Below, in pieces: positions 7,020-16,429 of a stretch of 46,865 nucleotides of DNA. The DNA lies in assembly GCF_000379805.1 (NCBI RefSeq), contig NZ_KB903557.1:15360-62224 (forward strand), read 5' to 3'. The stretch's first letter is position 1. Every line of letters begins with the position of its first letter. The DNA is from Lewinella cohaerens DSM 23179 (GTDB taxonomy: Bacteria; Bacteroidota; Bacteroidia; Chitinophagales; Saprospiraceae). Below the pieces are notes generated by a model that had not been told where the DNA came from, did not search any database, and saw only the letters and a program-made list of their open reading frames with translations. Made by a program: the position numbers and the translations under genes.

Positions 7020-8030
7020 CTACCGCACTTCTTTCACAATCTTTCTTACGGCTTTTCCTTCCGCATTTTGTATTTCCAGCCAATACAATCCGCTTGGGTA
7101 GTTGCTCATTTCAAGCTGTGTTTGTCCCTGGAAAGTACCACTTTGTAGCACTTGGCCTTTGCTGTTGAACAGTTGGAAAGAAGCCTTAGTCTCCGTAGTT
7201 AACTTCACTTGCAGTATATCTTCAACAGGATTTGGAAAGATATTAGCTGGAAGGGTGTTTACTTCGGCTATGTTTACCAAAGGCTCATTTTCAGAAGGAT
7301 CCGCAGCGGAAGATTGAATGACCGCTTTCGAGTCTGTTTCTTGGAGAATAGCGACAGTGAAAAGCTGATCATAGACCCAATCAGCATTAGGCATTAGGCT
7401 TCCACTAACGGTAATCGACTCACCAGCAGTAGCAGGAATAGCTACACTCACTCCTGTAGCTTCACCGTTGAAGGTACGGCGGAACACATCATAATGCTCA
7501 TCTTCACCATTGGGAGCATCGTACATGACCTCTTTTTCGGCTGCAGCCAAAAATAGACTTGCGCTTCCCAGATCATTATCCGCTTCCGCAGTAATCGTGA
7601 CAGAAACGATGATCTGGCCATCCTCCTTGGTCTGGCGAATATCCAGACTTACTGGTGTCGTCTGATCTTGGTACGGCTCAAAAATAGAGGCATTGTTATA
7701 ATTAGTACCCGCTGAAATAGCAGTACCCTGAATTACCAAGCGTGGGGTGCCACCAAAGATTCCGTAATAGTTGGTGCGAGCATCATTTTCGCTAGGGTTG
7801 GCCTGGTGTAATACACAATTGCTGTAAGGTGAACTGGGGTGAATGCTAAGGTGCAGTATCCCTTCTTGCGAATTGAGGTTGCTATAGAAACCTGGATTAC
7901 GACTAGCACAAACACCACAAACTGAATTCGTGAAATGTTCTACAATAATAGTACGTGGTACCTCTTGGGCTTGTAGGGTAAATAGTAGGCAGAAATTTAG
8001 GCTTAAGCCTAATAGTATTCCTTTTTTCAT
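7020..8030 (-). CDS. Secreted Omp28-like thioredoxin-fold protein with T9SS sorting domain
   Basis: A 336-residue protein. The signal peptide is MKKGILLGLSLNFCLLFTLQAQ. The following region (RTIIVEHFTNSVCGVCASRNPGFY) has a CxxC at Cys38/Cys41 at the position used by thioredoxin-like folds. Continuing through FGGTPRLVIQGT, it matches the Omp28-related outer-membrane family of Bacteroidota. The middle is beta-rich and reads like an Ig-type domain. The C-terminus is a T9SS type A domain (NIFPNPVEDILQV ... QLEMSNYPSGLYWLEIQ ... RKIVKEVR). It is probably surface-exposed or released. A redox role through CxxC is plausible but unproven. It is transcribed divergently from the hydroxyacyl-CoA dehydrogenase. 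Confidence 0.85.
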   Translation of the reverse strand: MKKGILLGLSLNFCLLFTLQAQEVPRTIIVEHFTNSVCGVCASRNPGFYSNLNSQEGILHLSIHPSSPYSNCVLHQANPSENDARTNYYGIFGGTPRLVIQGTAISAGTNYNNASIFEPYQDQTTPVSLDIRQTKEDGQIIVSVTITAEADNDLGSASLFLAAAEKEVMYDAPNGEDEHYDVFRRTFNGEATGVSVAIPATAGESITVSGSLMPNADWVYDQLFTVAILQETDSKAVIQSSAADPSENEPLVNIAEVNTLPANIFPNPVEDILQVKLTTETKASFQLFNSKGQVLQSGTFQGQTQLEMSNYPSGLYWLEIQNAEGKAVRKIVKEVR

Positions 8031-8148
8031 AGTGTTTTTTTTAAAGTAATGAATTTAATCTTAGTTCAAAGGTAAACACCTAAATAAACATTGTGTTCCA
8101 AAAATGATGGAACTGTCCTTGTTCTTACGCTATTGAAAGCAGGCTTTG

Positions 8149-8156
8149 TACCTTTG
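8149..8156 (+). promoter_or_regulatory. Candidate -7 promoter box for the hydroxyacyl-CoA dehydrogenase gene
   Basis: TACCTTTG is an exact TAnnTTTG match 23 nt before the ATG at 8180. It overlaps the alternative GTG at 8156, which argues for the later start. Confidence 0.5.
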
Positions 8157-8179
8157 TGATCCTAACCAAAAAAACCAAC

Positions 8180-9343
8180 ATGATTAGCGTAGGAATAGTA
8201 GGAAGTGGAGCGATGGGCAGCGGTATTGCTCAGGTTGCAGCCACTGCCGGGCATAATGTTCTTATTTATGATAATAATCCCGACGCACTTGAGCGTTCCC
8301 GCAAGAGGTTGGCCAAAATTATGGACCGCCTTGTGGTTAAAGAGAGAATAACAAAAGAGGAATCTACCGCAATCCAAGGGCGCATTCAATACGTGGATTC
8401 TCTGTACAAAATGGCTGAGGTAGGCTTGGTTGTTGAAGCTATTGTAGAAAAATTAGAGGTAAAGAAAGCACTGTTCGAACAACTTGAAGATGTGCTCTCC
8501 GAAAATGCTATTCTGGCAACCAACACCTCCTCGCTGGCTGTCACTGCTATTGCTGCTGCTTGTCAAAAACCAGACCGTGTATTGGGTTTGCATTTTTTTA
8601 ACCCAGCCCCTCTGATGGCATTGGTAGAAGTAGTTCCTGCTGTACAAACTGATATTAAAGTAGCGGAGGAGTGCTTCGAGTTGATGAAAAAATGGGGTAA
8701 AGTGCCAGTGATGGCTAAGGACACACCTGGCTTTATTGTCAATCGGGTAGCTCGCCCATTTTACAGTGAAGCCCTTCGGGTTTATGAGGAAGGAATCGCT
8801 GACTTAGCTACCATTGATTGGGTGATGACGGAATTAGGTGGTTTCCGTATGGGACCTTTTACTTTGATGGATTACATTGGGCATGATGTAAACTATAAGG
8901 TAACGGAAACGGTCTTTGCTGCTTTCTACTTTGACCCTCGCTATAAACCGAGTTTTACCCAGCAGCGTCTGGTGGATGCCGGATACTTGGGGCGTAAGTC
9001 AGGCCGGGGTTTTTATAATTATGAAGAAGCGAGTGTTCAGCCTGAACCAACGAAAGATGCTGCCAAAGGTAAAGCGATCCTGCACCGGATACTGGTGATG
9101 TTGATCAACGAAGCTGCCGACGCTCTCTACCTAAATGTGGCCAGCCTCGATGCTATTGATTTAGCAATGACCAAAGGCGTTAATTATCCTAAAGGCTTAC
9201 TGGCTTGGGCAGATGAATTAACGATTCCCTACGTTGTCGAACAACTCGATGCTCTTTACCATGAATACCATGAAGACCGGTATCGTTGTAGTCCGGTTTT
9301 GCGTCGACTTGCCCGTGACGGCGGTAAATTTTATGAGGTTTAA
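8180..9343 (+). CDS. 3-hydroxyacyl-CoA dehydrogenase, NAD-dependent
   Basis: A 387-residue enzyme that oxidises 3-hydroxyacyl-CoA to 3-ketoacyl-CoA with NAD in beta-oxidation or aromatic/phenylacetyl-CoA degradation. The NAD-binding Rossmann motif is GIVGSGAMGSGIAQVAA at the N-terminus. The catalytic His is in LGLHFFNPAPLMALVEVV. The first dehydrogenase C-domain starts at KDTPGFIVNRVARPFYSEA, and a second, shorter C-domain-like unit follows (DAIDLAMTKGVNYPKGLLAWADE), as in PaaH-type enzymes, though PaaH of E. coli is longer. The ATG at 8180 was chosen over GTG 8156 because it begins directly at the Rossmann strand and leaves room for the promoter box. Its partners are not adjacent, although an acyl-CoA dehydrogenase lies 5 kb away. 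Confidence 0.92.
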   Translation: MISVGIVGSGAMGSGIAQVAATAGHNVLIYDNNPDALERSRKRLAKIMDRLVVKERITKEESTAIQGRIQYVDSLYKMAEVGLVVEAIVEKLEVKKALFEQLEDVLSENAILATNTSSLAVTAIAAACQKPDRVLGLHFFNPAPLMALVEVVPAVQTDIKVAEECFELMKKWGKVPVMAKDTPGFIVNRVARPFYSEALRVYEEGIADLATIDWVMTELGGFRMGPFTLMDYIGHDVNYKVTETVFAAFYFDPRYKPSFTQQRLVDAGYLGRKSGRGFYNYEEASVQPEPTKDAAKGKAILHRILVMLINEAADALYLNVASLDAIDLAMTKGVNYPKGLLAWADELTIPYVVEQLDALYHEYHEDRYRCSPVLRRLARDGGKFYEV

Positions 9344-9417
9344 CGCACAGTCGTAATGTTTCTATTTTAAAGGATTTCTTAATCGATTTACGGCGTGGTA
9401 TCTAAAAATGTTCACCT

Positions 9418-10743
9418 ATGTGGTTAATAAAACAACTCTTGCTTCTCCTGTTAGGTGCCACTGCTGTTCAGGCACAATCAATCACTTGGGAATACCTACA
9501 GTCATTACCAGAGAAGGTTACCAATAATGCGGTTACCAGTGTGACGCTTGGCGACGAAACTTATTTGTACTCTTTTGCAGGCATAGATACCACCCTTGAG
9601 TGCAGTGGTGACCACCTGCGCTCCTATCGCTATTCTTTGAGTACTGATAGTTGGGAAATGCTTCCTGGTTTGCCAGACCCTAATGGCGGAAAAATAGCTG
9701 CCGCAGCAAGTACGATCAAGGATAAGGTATATGTAGTTGGTGGTTACCATTTAGCACCTGATTGCGGTGAGGTTTCCTCAAATCGTATCCATATTTTTGA
9801 TCCACTAACAAACGATTTCCTGCCCGATGGGGCCAACCTCCCTGTAGCTATTGACGACCAGGTGCAAGCCGTCTGGCGCGATAGTCTTTTGTACGTTATT
9901 ACGGGATGGAGTAATACGACCAATGTCAGTAATGTACAGGTGTACAACCCCAGTACCAACGTATGGCAAGCAGCAACCCCGGTGGGTACAAGTTCTGTTT
10001 GGCGTGTTTTTGGTGGCAGTGGTGTCATCATAGGTGATACTATTTATTATGCCGGCGGTGCCCGGTCTTCGGGTAGCTTTTCGGCCACTAGCTTTTTCCG
10101 TAAAGGATATATCAATCCAGAAAACCCTTATGAAATCACCTGGGAGGGGTATGCGGAACCCTTGGCGCTAGGCTACCGAATGGGAGCGGCTACCTTTAAT
10201 GGGCAAGCGATCTGGTTAGGTGGCGCAGGTGATACCTATAACTTTGATGCGATTGCTTATAACGGTTCTGGAATTATTAATCCCTTAAACCGAATAGGAC
10301 GTTATGATCCTTTGTCAGGGGAATGGACGGAAATTCTGGACTTTATTCCGGCTATTATGGACCTACGTGGCGTTGGAGAATTGGGTAACGGTGAGTATCT
10401 ACTGGCCGGAGGCATGTTGTCTGACCAAGAGGTGACGGATCAATTGTTGAAGATTACGATCAGTGATTTAACAGATGCTGAGCAGGGTTTACCGGGCGAT
10501 GAACAGCTCCAATACTTCCCAAATCCCACTAATGATATTGTAAACTTTGATTTTAAAGAACAGCAAGAAGGTCCATTGTCATGGACGCTGCTTGATATTA
10601 AAGGACAAACGCTAGAGACGGGCGAGATAGAGTCCCCAATTTCATGGAGCCTTTCTCTGACTAGATTGCCTCCCGGTACTTATTGGGTACGGTTTACTAA
10701 AAAGGATGGTAGCGGTAAGGTTGTTTCTATTCAAAAAATGTAG
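9418..10743 (+). CDS. Secreted Kelch-repeat beta-propeller with T9SS sorting domain
   Basis: A 441-residue secreted protein with signal peptide MWLIKQLLLLLLGATAVQAQ. Several Kelch-like blades follow, recognised by GG/aromatic/W spacing: YRYSLSTDSWEMLPGLP, DKVYVVGGYH, VQVYNPSTNVWQAATPV, DTIYYAGGA, IGRYDPLSGEWTEI and GEYLLAGGM. Such a propeller commonly binds sugars or proteins. The ending (LQYFPNPTNDIVNFDF ... LSLTRLPPGTYWVRFTKKD ... VVSIQKM) is a T9SS type A domain. The gene follows the hydroxyacyl-CoA dehydrogenase by 74 nt, and functional linkage is doubtful. A second, orphan sorting domain lies in the same frame just downstream. Confidence 0.87.
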   Translation: MWLIKQLLLLLLGATAVQAQSITWEYLQSLPEKVTNNAVTSVTLGDETYLYSFAGIDTTLECSGDHLRSYRYSLSTDSWEMLPGLPDPNGGKIAAAASTIKDKVYVVGGYHLAPDCGEVSSNRIHIFDPLTNDFLPDGANLPVAIDDQVQAVWRDSLLYVITGWSNTTNVSNVQVYNPSTNVWQAATPVGTSSVWRVFGGSGVIIGDTIYYAGGARSSGSFSATSFFRKGYINPENPYEITWEGYAEPLALGYRMGAATFNGQAIWLGGAGDTYNFDAIAYNGSGIINPLNRIGRYDPLSGEWTEILDFIPAIMDLRGVGELGNGEYLLAGGMLSDQEVTDQLLKITISDLTDAEQGLPGDEQLQYFPNPTNDIVNFDFKEQQEGPLSWTLLDIKGQTLETGEIESPISWSLSLTRLPPGTYWVRFTKKDGSGKVVSIQKM

Positions 10744-10752
10744 AACTGTTAA

Positions 10753-10953
10753 ACGCTAAATTTGGTGCTCATCCATAACCCAATGGTGGATGAGGTAAGG
10801 GGTGTTAGGAATAGCGAGGAGTATTTAGTTCTCAACTGTTTTGATATGTTGGGACAGTTATTATTTACCACGGGGCTAAATGCGAGTGAACGTACCTTGA
10901 GTTTTTCCAACTTACCCCGCAGGGGTCTATTTATTGCAATTACAAAACAATAG
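10753..10953 (+). pseudogene. Orphan T9SS sorting-domain fragment
   Basis: About 65 codons open between TAA 10750-10752 and TAG 10951-10953, without an ATG near the start. They read IHNPMVDEVRG ... YLVLNCFDMLGQLLFTTG ... RTLSFSNLPRRGLFIAITKQ, the layout of a T9SS C-terminal domain (NP, FDMLGQ, S.LP.G.). There is no cargo, signal peptide or credible start. It is in the same frame as the Kelch gene, separated only by its TAG (10741-10743) and a TAA (10750-10752). It is not a duplicate of the Kelch protein's own ending. The best reading is a decayed gene end or a former longer C-terminus. Confidence 0.7.
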
Positions 10954-11041
10954 GGAAGAAGCCCTTGTGCAACAGCTAATTAAGCGCTAGGTTTTTGCGA
11001 CTCAATTCAACCATGCGTTCAGCTTTCACCAAAATCAAAAA

Positions 11042-11076
11042 AAAACCGACTTTCCTGAAAAAGGAAAGTCGGTTTT
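11042..11076. terminator. Strong hairpin terminator after the M36 protease gene
   Basis: AAAACCGACTTTCCT (11042-11056) and AGGAAAGTCGGTTTT (11062-11076) form a perfect 15-bp stem around a 5-nt loop. A long A run on the plus strand just before it gives a T run on the minus strand, so it suits the gene ending at 11099. It also has TTTT on the plus strand, so it may act both ways. A small TTTCGTT/AACGAAA stem follows at 11074-11090. Confidence 0.88.
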
Positions 11077-11098
11077 CGTTAGAAACGAAAGTTTCTGC

Positions 11099-14000
11099 TT
11101 ACTGAATCGTTACTTTCTGCGTGTAAATACCTTGTTGGGTATTCATCTGTAGGAAGTAAAAACCAGCAGGAAGCTCACTGATGTTCAATGACATCAAGCG
11201 ACCTTGAAGGGCTTGATCTCTCCACTGACGAACTACTGCTCCACCAGCATTAATCAGCTGTACATCTACCGTGCTAGCTAAGTCAAGGGTGATCGCAACG
11301 TTGAGCACATGACTTGCGGGGTTAGGATAAACCTGCATCACTTGTGGATCATATACCGGGTTCTCAGTACTCTCTACGAATTCTGTATCTACGATAACCC
11401 CACCCTGGGGTACACCTGCGCAATTGCTGTCGCCTTCGTTGGAGCTTACACAAGCTTCCCCTTCGTAGGCTACTTTGTCCATCAGTTCAACATCGTCAAC
11501 GTACCAGCCAGTACCTCCTCTCTCGAAATTAGACGCAAAGCGGAAGCGGATTTTTATAGTCTGCCCTTGATAAGCACTTAGGTCAATATAAGAATCTTTA
11601 TATCCCTGGCTATCGCCCCAAAAAGCTTGTATGCCTGGACTGAAAAGGGTTTGTGCTGCCAAGTCGCCTCGGTAGCCATTCCGGATGTAGGAATTTGGTA
11701 ACTTTTCCCAGCTAGCACCATCGTTGGTAGAAACCTCTACCAAGCCTCCATCGGCCACGGGCTCCGTATCATAATCGTGATAGAAACGCAAAGATGGGTT
11801 CGTACCATTGACTTCAAAAGGCTCATTGAGGATAAGTAATTGGTCGTTTTGCTCTCCAACGTCACGAACAAACCAACTGGTAGAACCACTGTTCGGATTA
11901 CTGGAGGATAGGTCCCAGATATCGAAACCACTGTTTGCTTCAAATTCCCAATTGTCATCACCTTCTTCCATATCATCATAAAAAAGCTGTACGGAACGAT
12001 TAGAGGCACTAGCGTTAGCGATGTAGGTAATGATGGCGTTTTCGCCAGTAGCAAGATCGCCAATGTCAAAAGTTACATTGTTGCCATTATCTGTAGCGGT
12101 AGCACCAATAGCAGAACCGGTCTGATAGGTAAGGCCAGCAGGAAGCTCATCTTCGACCATTACGCCTGTTACTGCCTCCTCTTTGTCATTGGTAACGACA
12201 ATAGTGTACTCAATAGCTTCACCTGCTAGAATGAGGTCGCGGTCAGCAGATTTACGGATTTTTAGCTCCTTGATACATGAAGGTACTGTGGTGAATCCTG
12301 GTTCATTATCGTTGCGATCAAATCGGTCGTTTTGATCCGCATCAATGCCCATGCCACGGCGTGCAAAAACTTCCCATATCAAGCACCCGTGGATACCGTC
12401 GTAGTTTAGGGAATCAGCAGAGAGTAATGCATCGCGGCCATCAAGAAGACCTGGATTGCAACGTTGTAGTTTCATGCCATCCATCACAAGCTGAATAGCC
12501 ATGTTGTTACCACCTGTTCCGTTGGTAACGTCTGCATCAAAGCCATAGATGTCAGCCATTTCCCAGTATAAATCCCAGATAGCACTGGCCCATACTTCAC
12601 CCACGTCGTGGGGTCTAGTCGTCGCAATGATATCGTCCATGTCTTGGTTGTTAATGGCAAAATCGGTGCTGTAAGGCATACGACGAATACCATTACCATT
12701 GGTAGGCTGGCGAGCAGCGTAATTACCTATGGTGCGCCTGGTTGCTCCGGTGTCATCAGGGCGAATAGTAGTGATTAAAGCGAAGAAATCACTCCAGCCT
12801 TCTCCCATTTGCTCGTCATTTTCTAAACACTCTACTTGAAATGGTCCCCCTGTAAGGCGAGTACTAATGCCATGAGCATATTCGTGGGTAATCACACTGT
12901 TGTCCATACTGGATCCTACACTTGCGGGGCCACTGTGGGCAGGGAGCCCTATACTAGCAGTTACGACTTCGCCTTGATCTAACAAAAGCTTGATTGCATT
13001 ACAATCGGATGCTTTCATATTTATAGTGATGATGCTAGGGTCAGAACCATTCACGCCATCCCCCATACTCAATGTTGTTTCCTCGTAGTTACAGATAATT
13101 ACGGCGACAGCACCAGCAGCTTCAGCATTGTTGGTTTTTTCTTCAAAGAGGCAGTCTCCGCGATCAATCAGCGCAATTTTGCCGGCGATTGCATTTGCAT
13201 TGGCTACATCCTGGCAAACTAAATAAGGGGTGCCAGACTCATCAAAAGCTCGGATGACTTCAGCAGAGATAGGGGCTTCAGGAATAGATGGGCCGTATTG
13301 CGCAGTGCCCGCATCGTAGCTGCCTGCAATACTTTCAGGGGTAAAAAAACTCAGTACACTTCCTTCTACACCAAACCAGCGATACATTTGCATACGGGGC
13401 TTTTCACCATCGGGTGGAGTCATAAAGTTGGCATTGTTCGTATCATTACCATCCTGGGCTTCGGCCATCACATAGTCAAGGCCTTCCCCCTCACCAGTAT
13501 AATTGTATTCCTGGAAATTACCACTTTGCTCGTCGAAGCCATAACGATAGAAAATATCGTGCATCATGTTGTTTGTATAGAATAGCTGGGTAACTCCTGA
13601 TTCCTGCATGTTTTCTGGCTCATCGCTAGGATCAAAATAGAAGTCGAAGAGCAGGTCGTCAGTACCGTCTGGTTCGTCGTTGTTGGAAGAGTTAATGTTT
13701 TCTGCATCAAGGTAGGCATGTACGTTGTTGCCACGAGTGATGGTGTACTCTGCGCCCTCCTCTCCATTGGTGTCGTGCCAGCCAAAGGGCGATGCTGTAG
13801 GGTTAGAAGGATCGAACAGCAACTGACGTTCTCCGTATAATGGACTTTCAGTCGGTAAGGGGATAACATTATAACCCGCACCGTCAGTTACTATCATACT
13901 TTCCATTAAATGCATAGGCGCACTAGCAAGGGAGGTCGATTCGTGGGTGCAATTGCCGGCATGAGAGGTATGCCCTGCCTTATTATCGAAGGTGCAATAA

Positions 14001-14626
14001 ACAGTATAGTTGTACTTGTGGAGGATTTTGCCGTCGAGGGCGTCGATACGTAGGCTCCAATAATCGGCAGAGCTGAATACATCGATGGCCATGTCCCAGG
14101 CCAGGTGAATAATACCTGTTTCCCGTAAGGGCATATATCGTAGCTGAACAGTAACATCATTATGGGCAAAATCACCGCCGCTAAAGGTGTATTTATCTCC
14201 AGTTCGCTCTTTTAGAACCAACGCCTGGGCAGGAAGGCCCAAATGCTCTAAAGCAGCCTGTAAAGCTTGCTTGGGAGAGATAACCGGAGAAAGAGCATTG
14301 ACGCGCTCCGCCAGATTAGGCTCAAAAGTATTGGTAGCGTATATTACTTTCGCCTCCCGCGAAAGGTGAACACCATTGATCGCTCCGTATACTGGAATGC
14401 CTGCATACTGTTGCATAAAGTAAAAATGGCGGGCACCATTGTGCTTGGAAACATATTCGTCACTGATAGCAATATCCATGATATCAGCAGTCTGTAACCC
14501 CCACTCAGTGGCACGTTGCTCCAGGTGAAGGGTCGCTTTTTGGAACTCCGTTTGCTGCTGGGCCACCAAGGGCGTGACCATGAAAATACAAAGGAGCAAT
14601 AGTAGAAGTGTAGCGCTTCTTATCAT
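11099..14626 (-). CDS. Secreted M36 (fungalysin) metalloprotease, multidomain, T9SS-exported
   Basis: A 1175-residue secreted zinc protease. In order: signal peptide (MIRSATLLLLLLCIFMVTPLVAQQ); an N-terminal FTP/propeptide-like region (HFYFMQQYAGIPVYGAINGVHLS); M36 catalytic parts (VTQLFYTNNMMHDIFYRYGFDEQSGNFQEYN); an inserted PA domain (GKIALIDRGDCLFEEKTNNAEAAGAVAVIICNY); the zinc site HEYAH at 581-585 with the third ligand Glu609 in MGEGWSDFF; a DUF11-like domain (YTIVVTNDKEEAVTGVMVEDELPAGLTY); a jelly-roll/MAM-like domain ending YVDDVELMD; and a T9SS domain (MQVYPNPASHVLNVAI ... LNISELPAGFYFLQMN ... YTQKVTIQ). It likely degrades extracellular protein. A -7-like box (TAATTTTG) lies at 14680-14687. 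Confidence 0.93.
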   Translation of the reverse strand: MIRSATLLLLLLCIFMVTPLVAQQQTEFQKATLHLEQRATEWGLQTADIMDIAISDEYVSKHNGARHFYFMQQYAGIPVYGAINGVHLSREAKVIYATNTFEPNLAERVNALSPVISPKQALQAALEHLGLPAQALVLKERTGDKYTFSGGDFAHNDVTVQLRYMPLRETGIIHLAWDMAIDVFSSADYWSLRIDALDGKILHKYNYTVYCTFDNKAGHTSHAGNCTHESTSLASAPMHLMESMIVTDGAGYNVIPLPTESPLYGERQLLFDPSNPTASPFGWHDTNGEEGAEYTITRGNNVHAYLDAENINSSNNDEPDGTDDLLFDFYFDPSDEPENMQESGVTQLFYTNNMMHDIFYRYGFDEQSGNFQEYNYTGEGEGLDYVMAEAQDGNDTNNANFMTPPDGEKPRMQMYRWFGVEGSVLSFFTPESIAGSYDAGTAQYGPSIPEAPISAEVIRAFDESGTPYLVCQDVANANAIAGKIALIDRGDCLFEEKTNNAEAAGAVAVIICNYEETTLSMGDGVNGSDPSIITINMKASDCNAIKLLLDQGEVVTASIGLPAHSGPASVGSSMDNSVITHEYAHGISTRLTGGPFQVECLENDEQMGEGWSDFFALITTIRPDDTGATRRTIGNYAARQPTNGNGIRRMPYSTDFAINNQDMDDIIATTRPHDVGEVWASAIWDLYWEMADIYGFDADVTNGTGGNNMAIQLVMDGMKLQRCNPGLLDGRDALLSADSLNYDGIHGCLIWEVFARRGMGIDADQNDRFDRNDNEPGFTTVPSCIKELKIRKSADRDLILAGEAIEYTIVVTNDKEEAVTGVMVEDELPAGLTYQTGSAIGATATDNGNNVTFDIGDLATGENAIITYIANASASNRSVQLFYDDMEEGDDNWEFEANSGFDIWDLSSSNPNSGSTSWFVRDVGEQNDQLLILNEPFEVNGTNPSLRFYHDYDTEPVADGGLVEVSTNDGASWEKLPNSYIRNGYRGDLAAQTLFSPGIQAFWGDSQGYKDSYIDLSAYQGQTIKIRFRFASNFERGGTGWYVDDVELMDKVAYEGEACVSSNEGDSNCAGVPQGGVIVDTEFVESTENPVYDPQVMQVYPNPASHVLNVAITLDLASTVDVQLINAGGAVVRQWRDQALQGRLMSLNISELPAGFYFLQMNTQQGIYTQKVTIQ

Positions 14627-14679
14627 GATTAAGCTTAAATTTATTGTAGATAAATAGAAATTGTATTCGAATGGCTGCT

Positions 14680-14687
14680 CAAAATTA
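14680..14687 (-). promoter_or_regulatory. Candidate -7 promoter box for the M36 protease gene
   Basis: The minus strand reads TAATTTTG, matching TAnnTTTG, 53 nt upstream of the start. No clear -33 TTG was found. Confidence 0.4.
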
Positions 14688-14776
14688 AGATAAAAATGCT
14701 TTTCTGCTCTTAATTTGATAAAACTATAATTAAAGCACAGACGACAAATAGCTGGTTTGCCTTACCTTCGCGTTCT

Positions 14777-15517
14777 ATGGATAATAAACAATGGATATTT
14801 GGCCGGCATCCGGTACTGGAAGCTTTACAGGCTGGGCAGGCTATCGAGAAAGTTTACCTTCAGCAAGGTACTCGTGGAGATTTCGAAAAAGAACTGCGCC
14901 GAATTTGTCGAAGCCATGAGGTGCCTCTGAGTGTCATTCCCAAGGAAAAGATCAACTGGATGGTCAATGGCAACCACCAGGGAGTTGTCGCACTACAAGG
15001 CGTTGCAGCTTATCAGAAATTGGAAGATATCCTGCCTCGTTTGTTTGAACAGTCGGAAACTCCGCTACTCCTTTTAATGGATGGTGTGACGGATACCCGA
15101 AACTTTGGGGCCATCGCCCGTTCTGCGGAACTGTTCGGAGTAGGTGCAATTGTGCTACCGGGCAAAGGCAGTGCTGGCTTGACGCCTGATGCTTTGAAAA
15201 CATCTGCTGGTGCTTTGTCTCGTATACCTGTTTGCCGGGTCCGGAGCATGGTCAGTACGGTGGAGTACCTGCAAAATAATGATGTAACCGTTTTGGCCAG
15301 TGATCTCAACGGAGAGCACAGCCTGCCTAACATGGATATGAAAGGGGCCGTAGCTTTGGTGCTCGGATCTGAAGGGGACGGTATTAGCAAAGGTGTGGCT
15401 AAAGCAGCTGATGACCGTTTTTATATTCCACAACTGGGGGAGCTGAACTCTTTGAATGTAAGTGTCGCTGCGGGGATTATCCTGTATGAGAGCATGCGGC
15501 AAAGGACTCAAAAATGA
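14777..15517 (+). CDS. rlmB: 23S rRNA (guanosine-2'-O)-methyltransferase RlmB, TrmH/SpoU family
   Basis: A 246-residue SPOUT methyltransferase. In E. coli, RlmB methylates the 2'-O of G2251 in the 23S rRNA P-loop. The N-terminal substrate-binding domain begins IFGRHPVLEAL and includes NHQGVVALQGV. The knotted catalytic domain has all three SpoU motifs: DTRNFGAIARSAELFG (motif 1, with the catalytic Asn/Arg), ALVLGSEGDGIS (motif 2) and LNSLNVSVAAGIILYE (motif 3). The length is normal. A TACCTTCG box at 14763-14770 lies very close to the ATG at 14777, so the leader is short. The next gene begins 35 nt downstream and may be co-transcribed. Confidence 0.93.
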   Translation: MDNKQWIFGRHPVLEALQAGQAIEKVYLQQGTRGDFEKELRRICRSHEVPLSVIPKEKINWMVNGNHQGVVALQGVAAYQKLEDILPRLFEQSETPLLLLMDGVTDTRNFGAIARSAELFGVGAIVLPGKGSAGLTPDALKTSAGALSRIPVCRVRSMVSTVEYLQNNDVTVLASDLNGEHSLPNMDMKGAVALVLGSEGDGISKGVAKAADDRFYIPQLGELNSLNVSVAAGIILYESMRQRTQK

Positions 15518-15551
15518 CCCATTTAGTAACCACTTCTTGAAAAAGAAAACT

Positions 15552-16388
15552 GTGAAACTTAATCTATTAATTATTGTCCTGCTGTTGATAGGCTCGCAGT
15601 TTGGCTATGGTCAGGAAAGTAAGGGTTACCGTGATCACCATACTCGTAAGGGGGATTTTTACTTTTATTGGGGCTGGAATTCGAGTCGGTACACAACGTC
15701 GGATATTCACTTTTCAGGTACCGATTACAACATTACCTTAGATAATGTGATTGCCAATGACCGCCCTACGGCATTTAATGTTGATCCCTACTTTCATCCC
15801 CGATGGTTTACAATTCCACAATACAATTTTAGAATAGGCTATTTTTTGAATGATCAGTATAGCGTGTCATTAGGCGCCGATCACATGAAGTATGTGATGC
15901 AGTCCGATCAAACAGTACGAATATCAGGCGAGATCAGCAACTCAGGTACAGAATACGATGGTGTTTATGATAATGAGGATATTGTTTTGGCCGAAGGGTT
16001 CCTGGAGTTTGAGCATACTGATGGCCTGAATTATATCAATATCGAAGCTCGTAGAATCGATGAGTTGATGACTTTTCGGTATCTCACGTTGGCACTAACA
16101 GAAGGTCTGGGAGGTGGGGTGGTTTATCCACGCACCAATGTGACCTTGCTCAATAATGATCGTTATGATGAATTCAATGTAGCCGGTTACGGGATCAGTA
16201 GTGTACTAGGCTTGCAATTGAATATAGGTAGACACTTTTTTATTCAGTCTGAAATCAAAGGAGGTTTTGTCAACCTGCCAAATGTTCGCACGACAAGTTC
16301 CAGCTCAGATATGGCGTCTCAATCCTTTTGGTTTGGCCAGTTTAATGTAGTATTCGGCGCCAGCTGGAATCTGAAGAATAAAGGATAA
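15552..16388 (+). CDS. Putative outer-membrane beta-barrel protein
   Basis: A protein of about 278 residues starting at GTG 15552 (VKLNLLIIVLLLIGSQFGYGQ is a clear signal peptide; the frame is open further upstream but overlaps rlmB). The mature chain has alternating hydrophobic and aromatic strands typical of a small barrel (GDFYFYWGWNSSRYT, YNFRIGYFLNDQYSVSLGADHM, GYGISSVLGLQLNIGRHFFIQSEIKGGFV) and ends in QFNVVFGASWNL, a barrel-type C-terminal strand. The family is not recognised with certainty, but similar hypothetical proteins of this look are common in Bacteroidota. A hairpin at 16389-16421 ends the transcript. Confidence 0.75.
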   Translation: MKLNLLIIVLLLIGSQFGYGQESKGYRDHHTRKGDFYFYWGWNSSRYTTSDIHFSGTDYNITLDNVIANDRPTAFNVDPYFHPRWFTIPQYNFRIGYFLNDQYSVSLGADHMKYVMQSDQTVRISGEISNSGTEYDGVYDNEDIVLAEGFLEFEHTDGLNYINIEARRIDELMTFRYLTLALTEGLGGGVVYPRTNVTLLNNDRYDEFNVAGYGISSVLGLQLNIGRHFFIQSEIKGGFVNLPNVRTTSSSSDMASQSFWFGQFNVVFGASWNLKNKG

Positions 16389-16421
16389 CCACCCGGAAGA
16401 CAGTTTGTGCCTTCCAGGTGG
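16389..16421. terminator. Convergent intergenic hairpin
   Basis: CCACCCGGAAG (16389-16399) pairs with CTTCCAGGTGG (16411-16421) with one mismatch. It fills most of the 41-nt gap between two converging stop codons. T runs are weak. Confidence 0.6.
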
Positions 16422-16429
16422 TAAAGATA

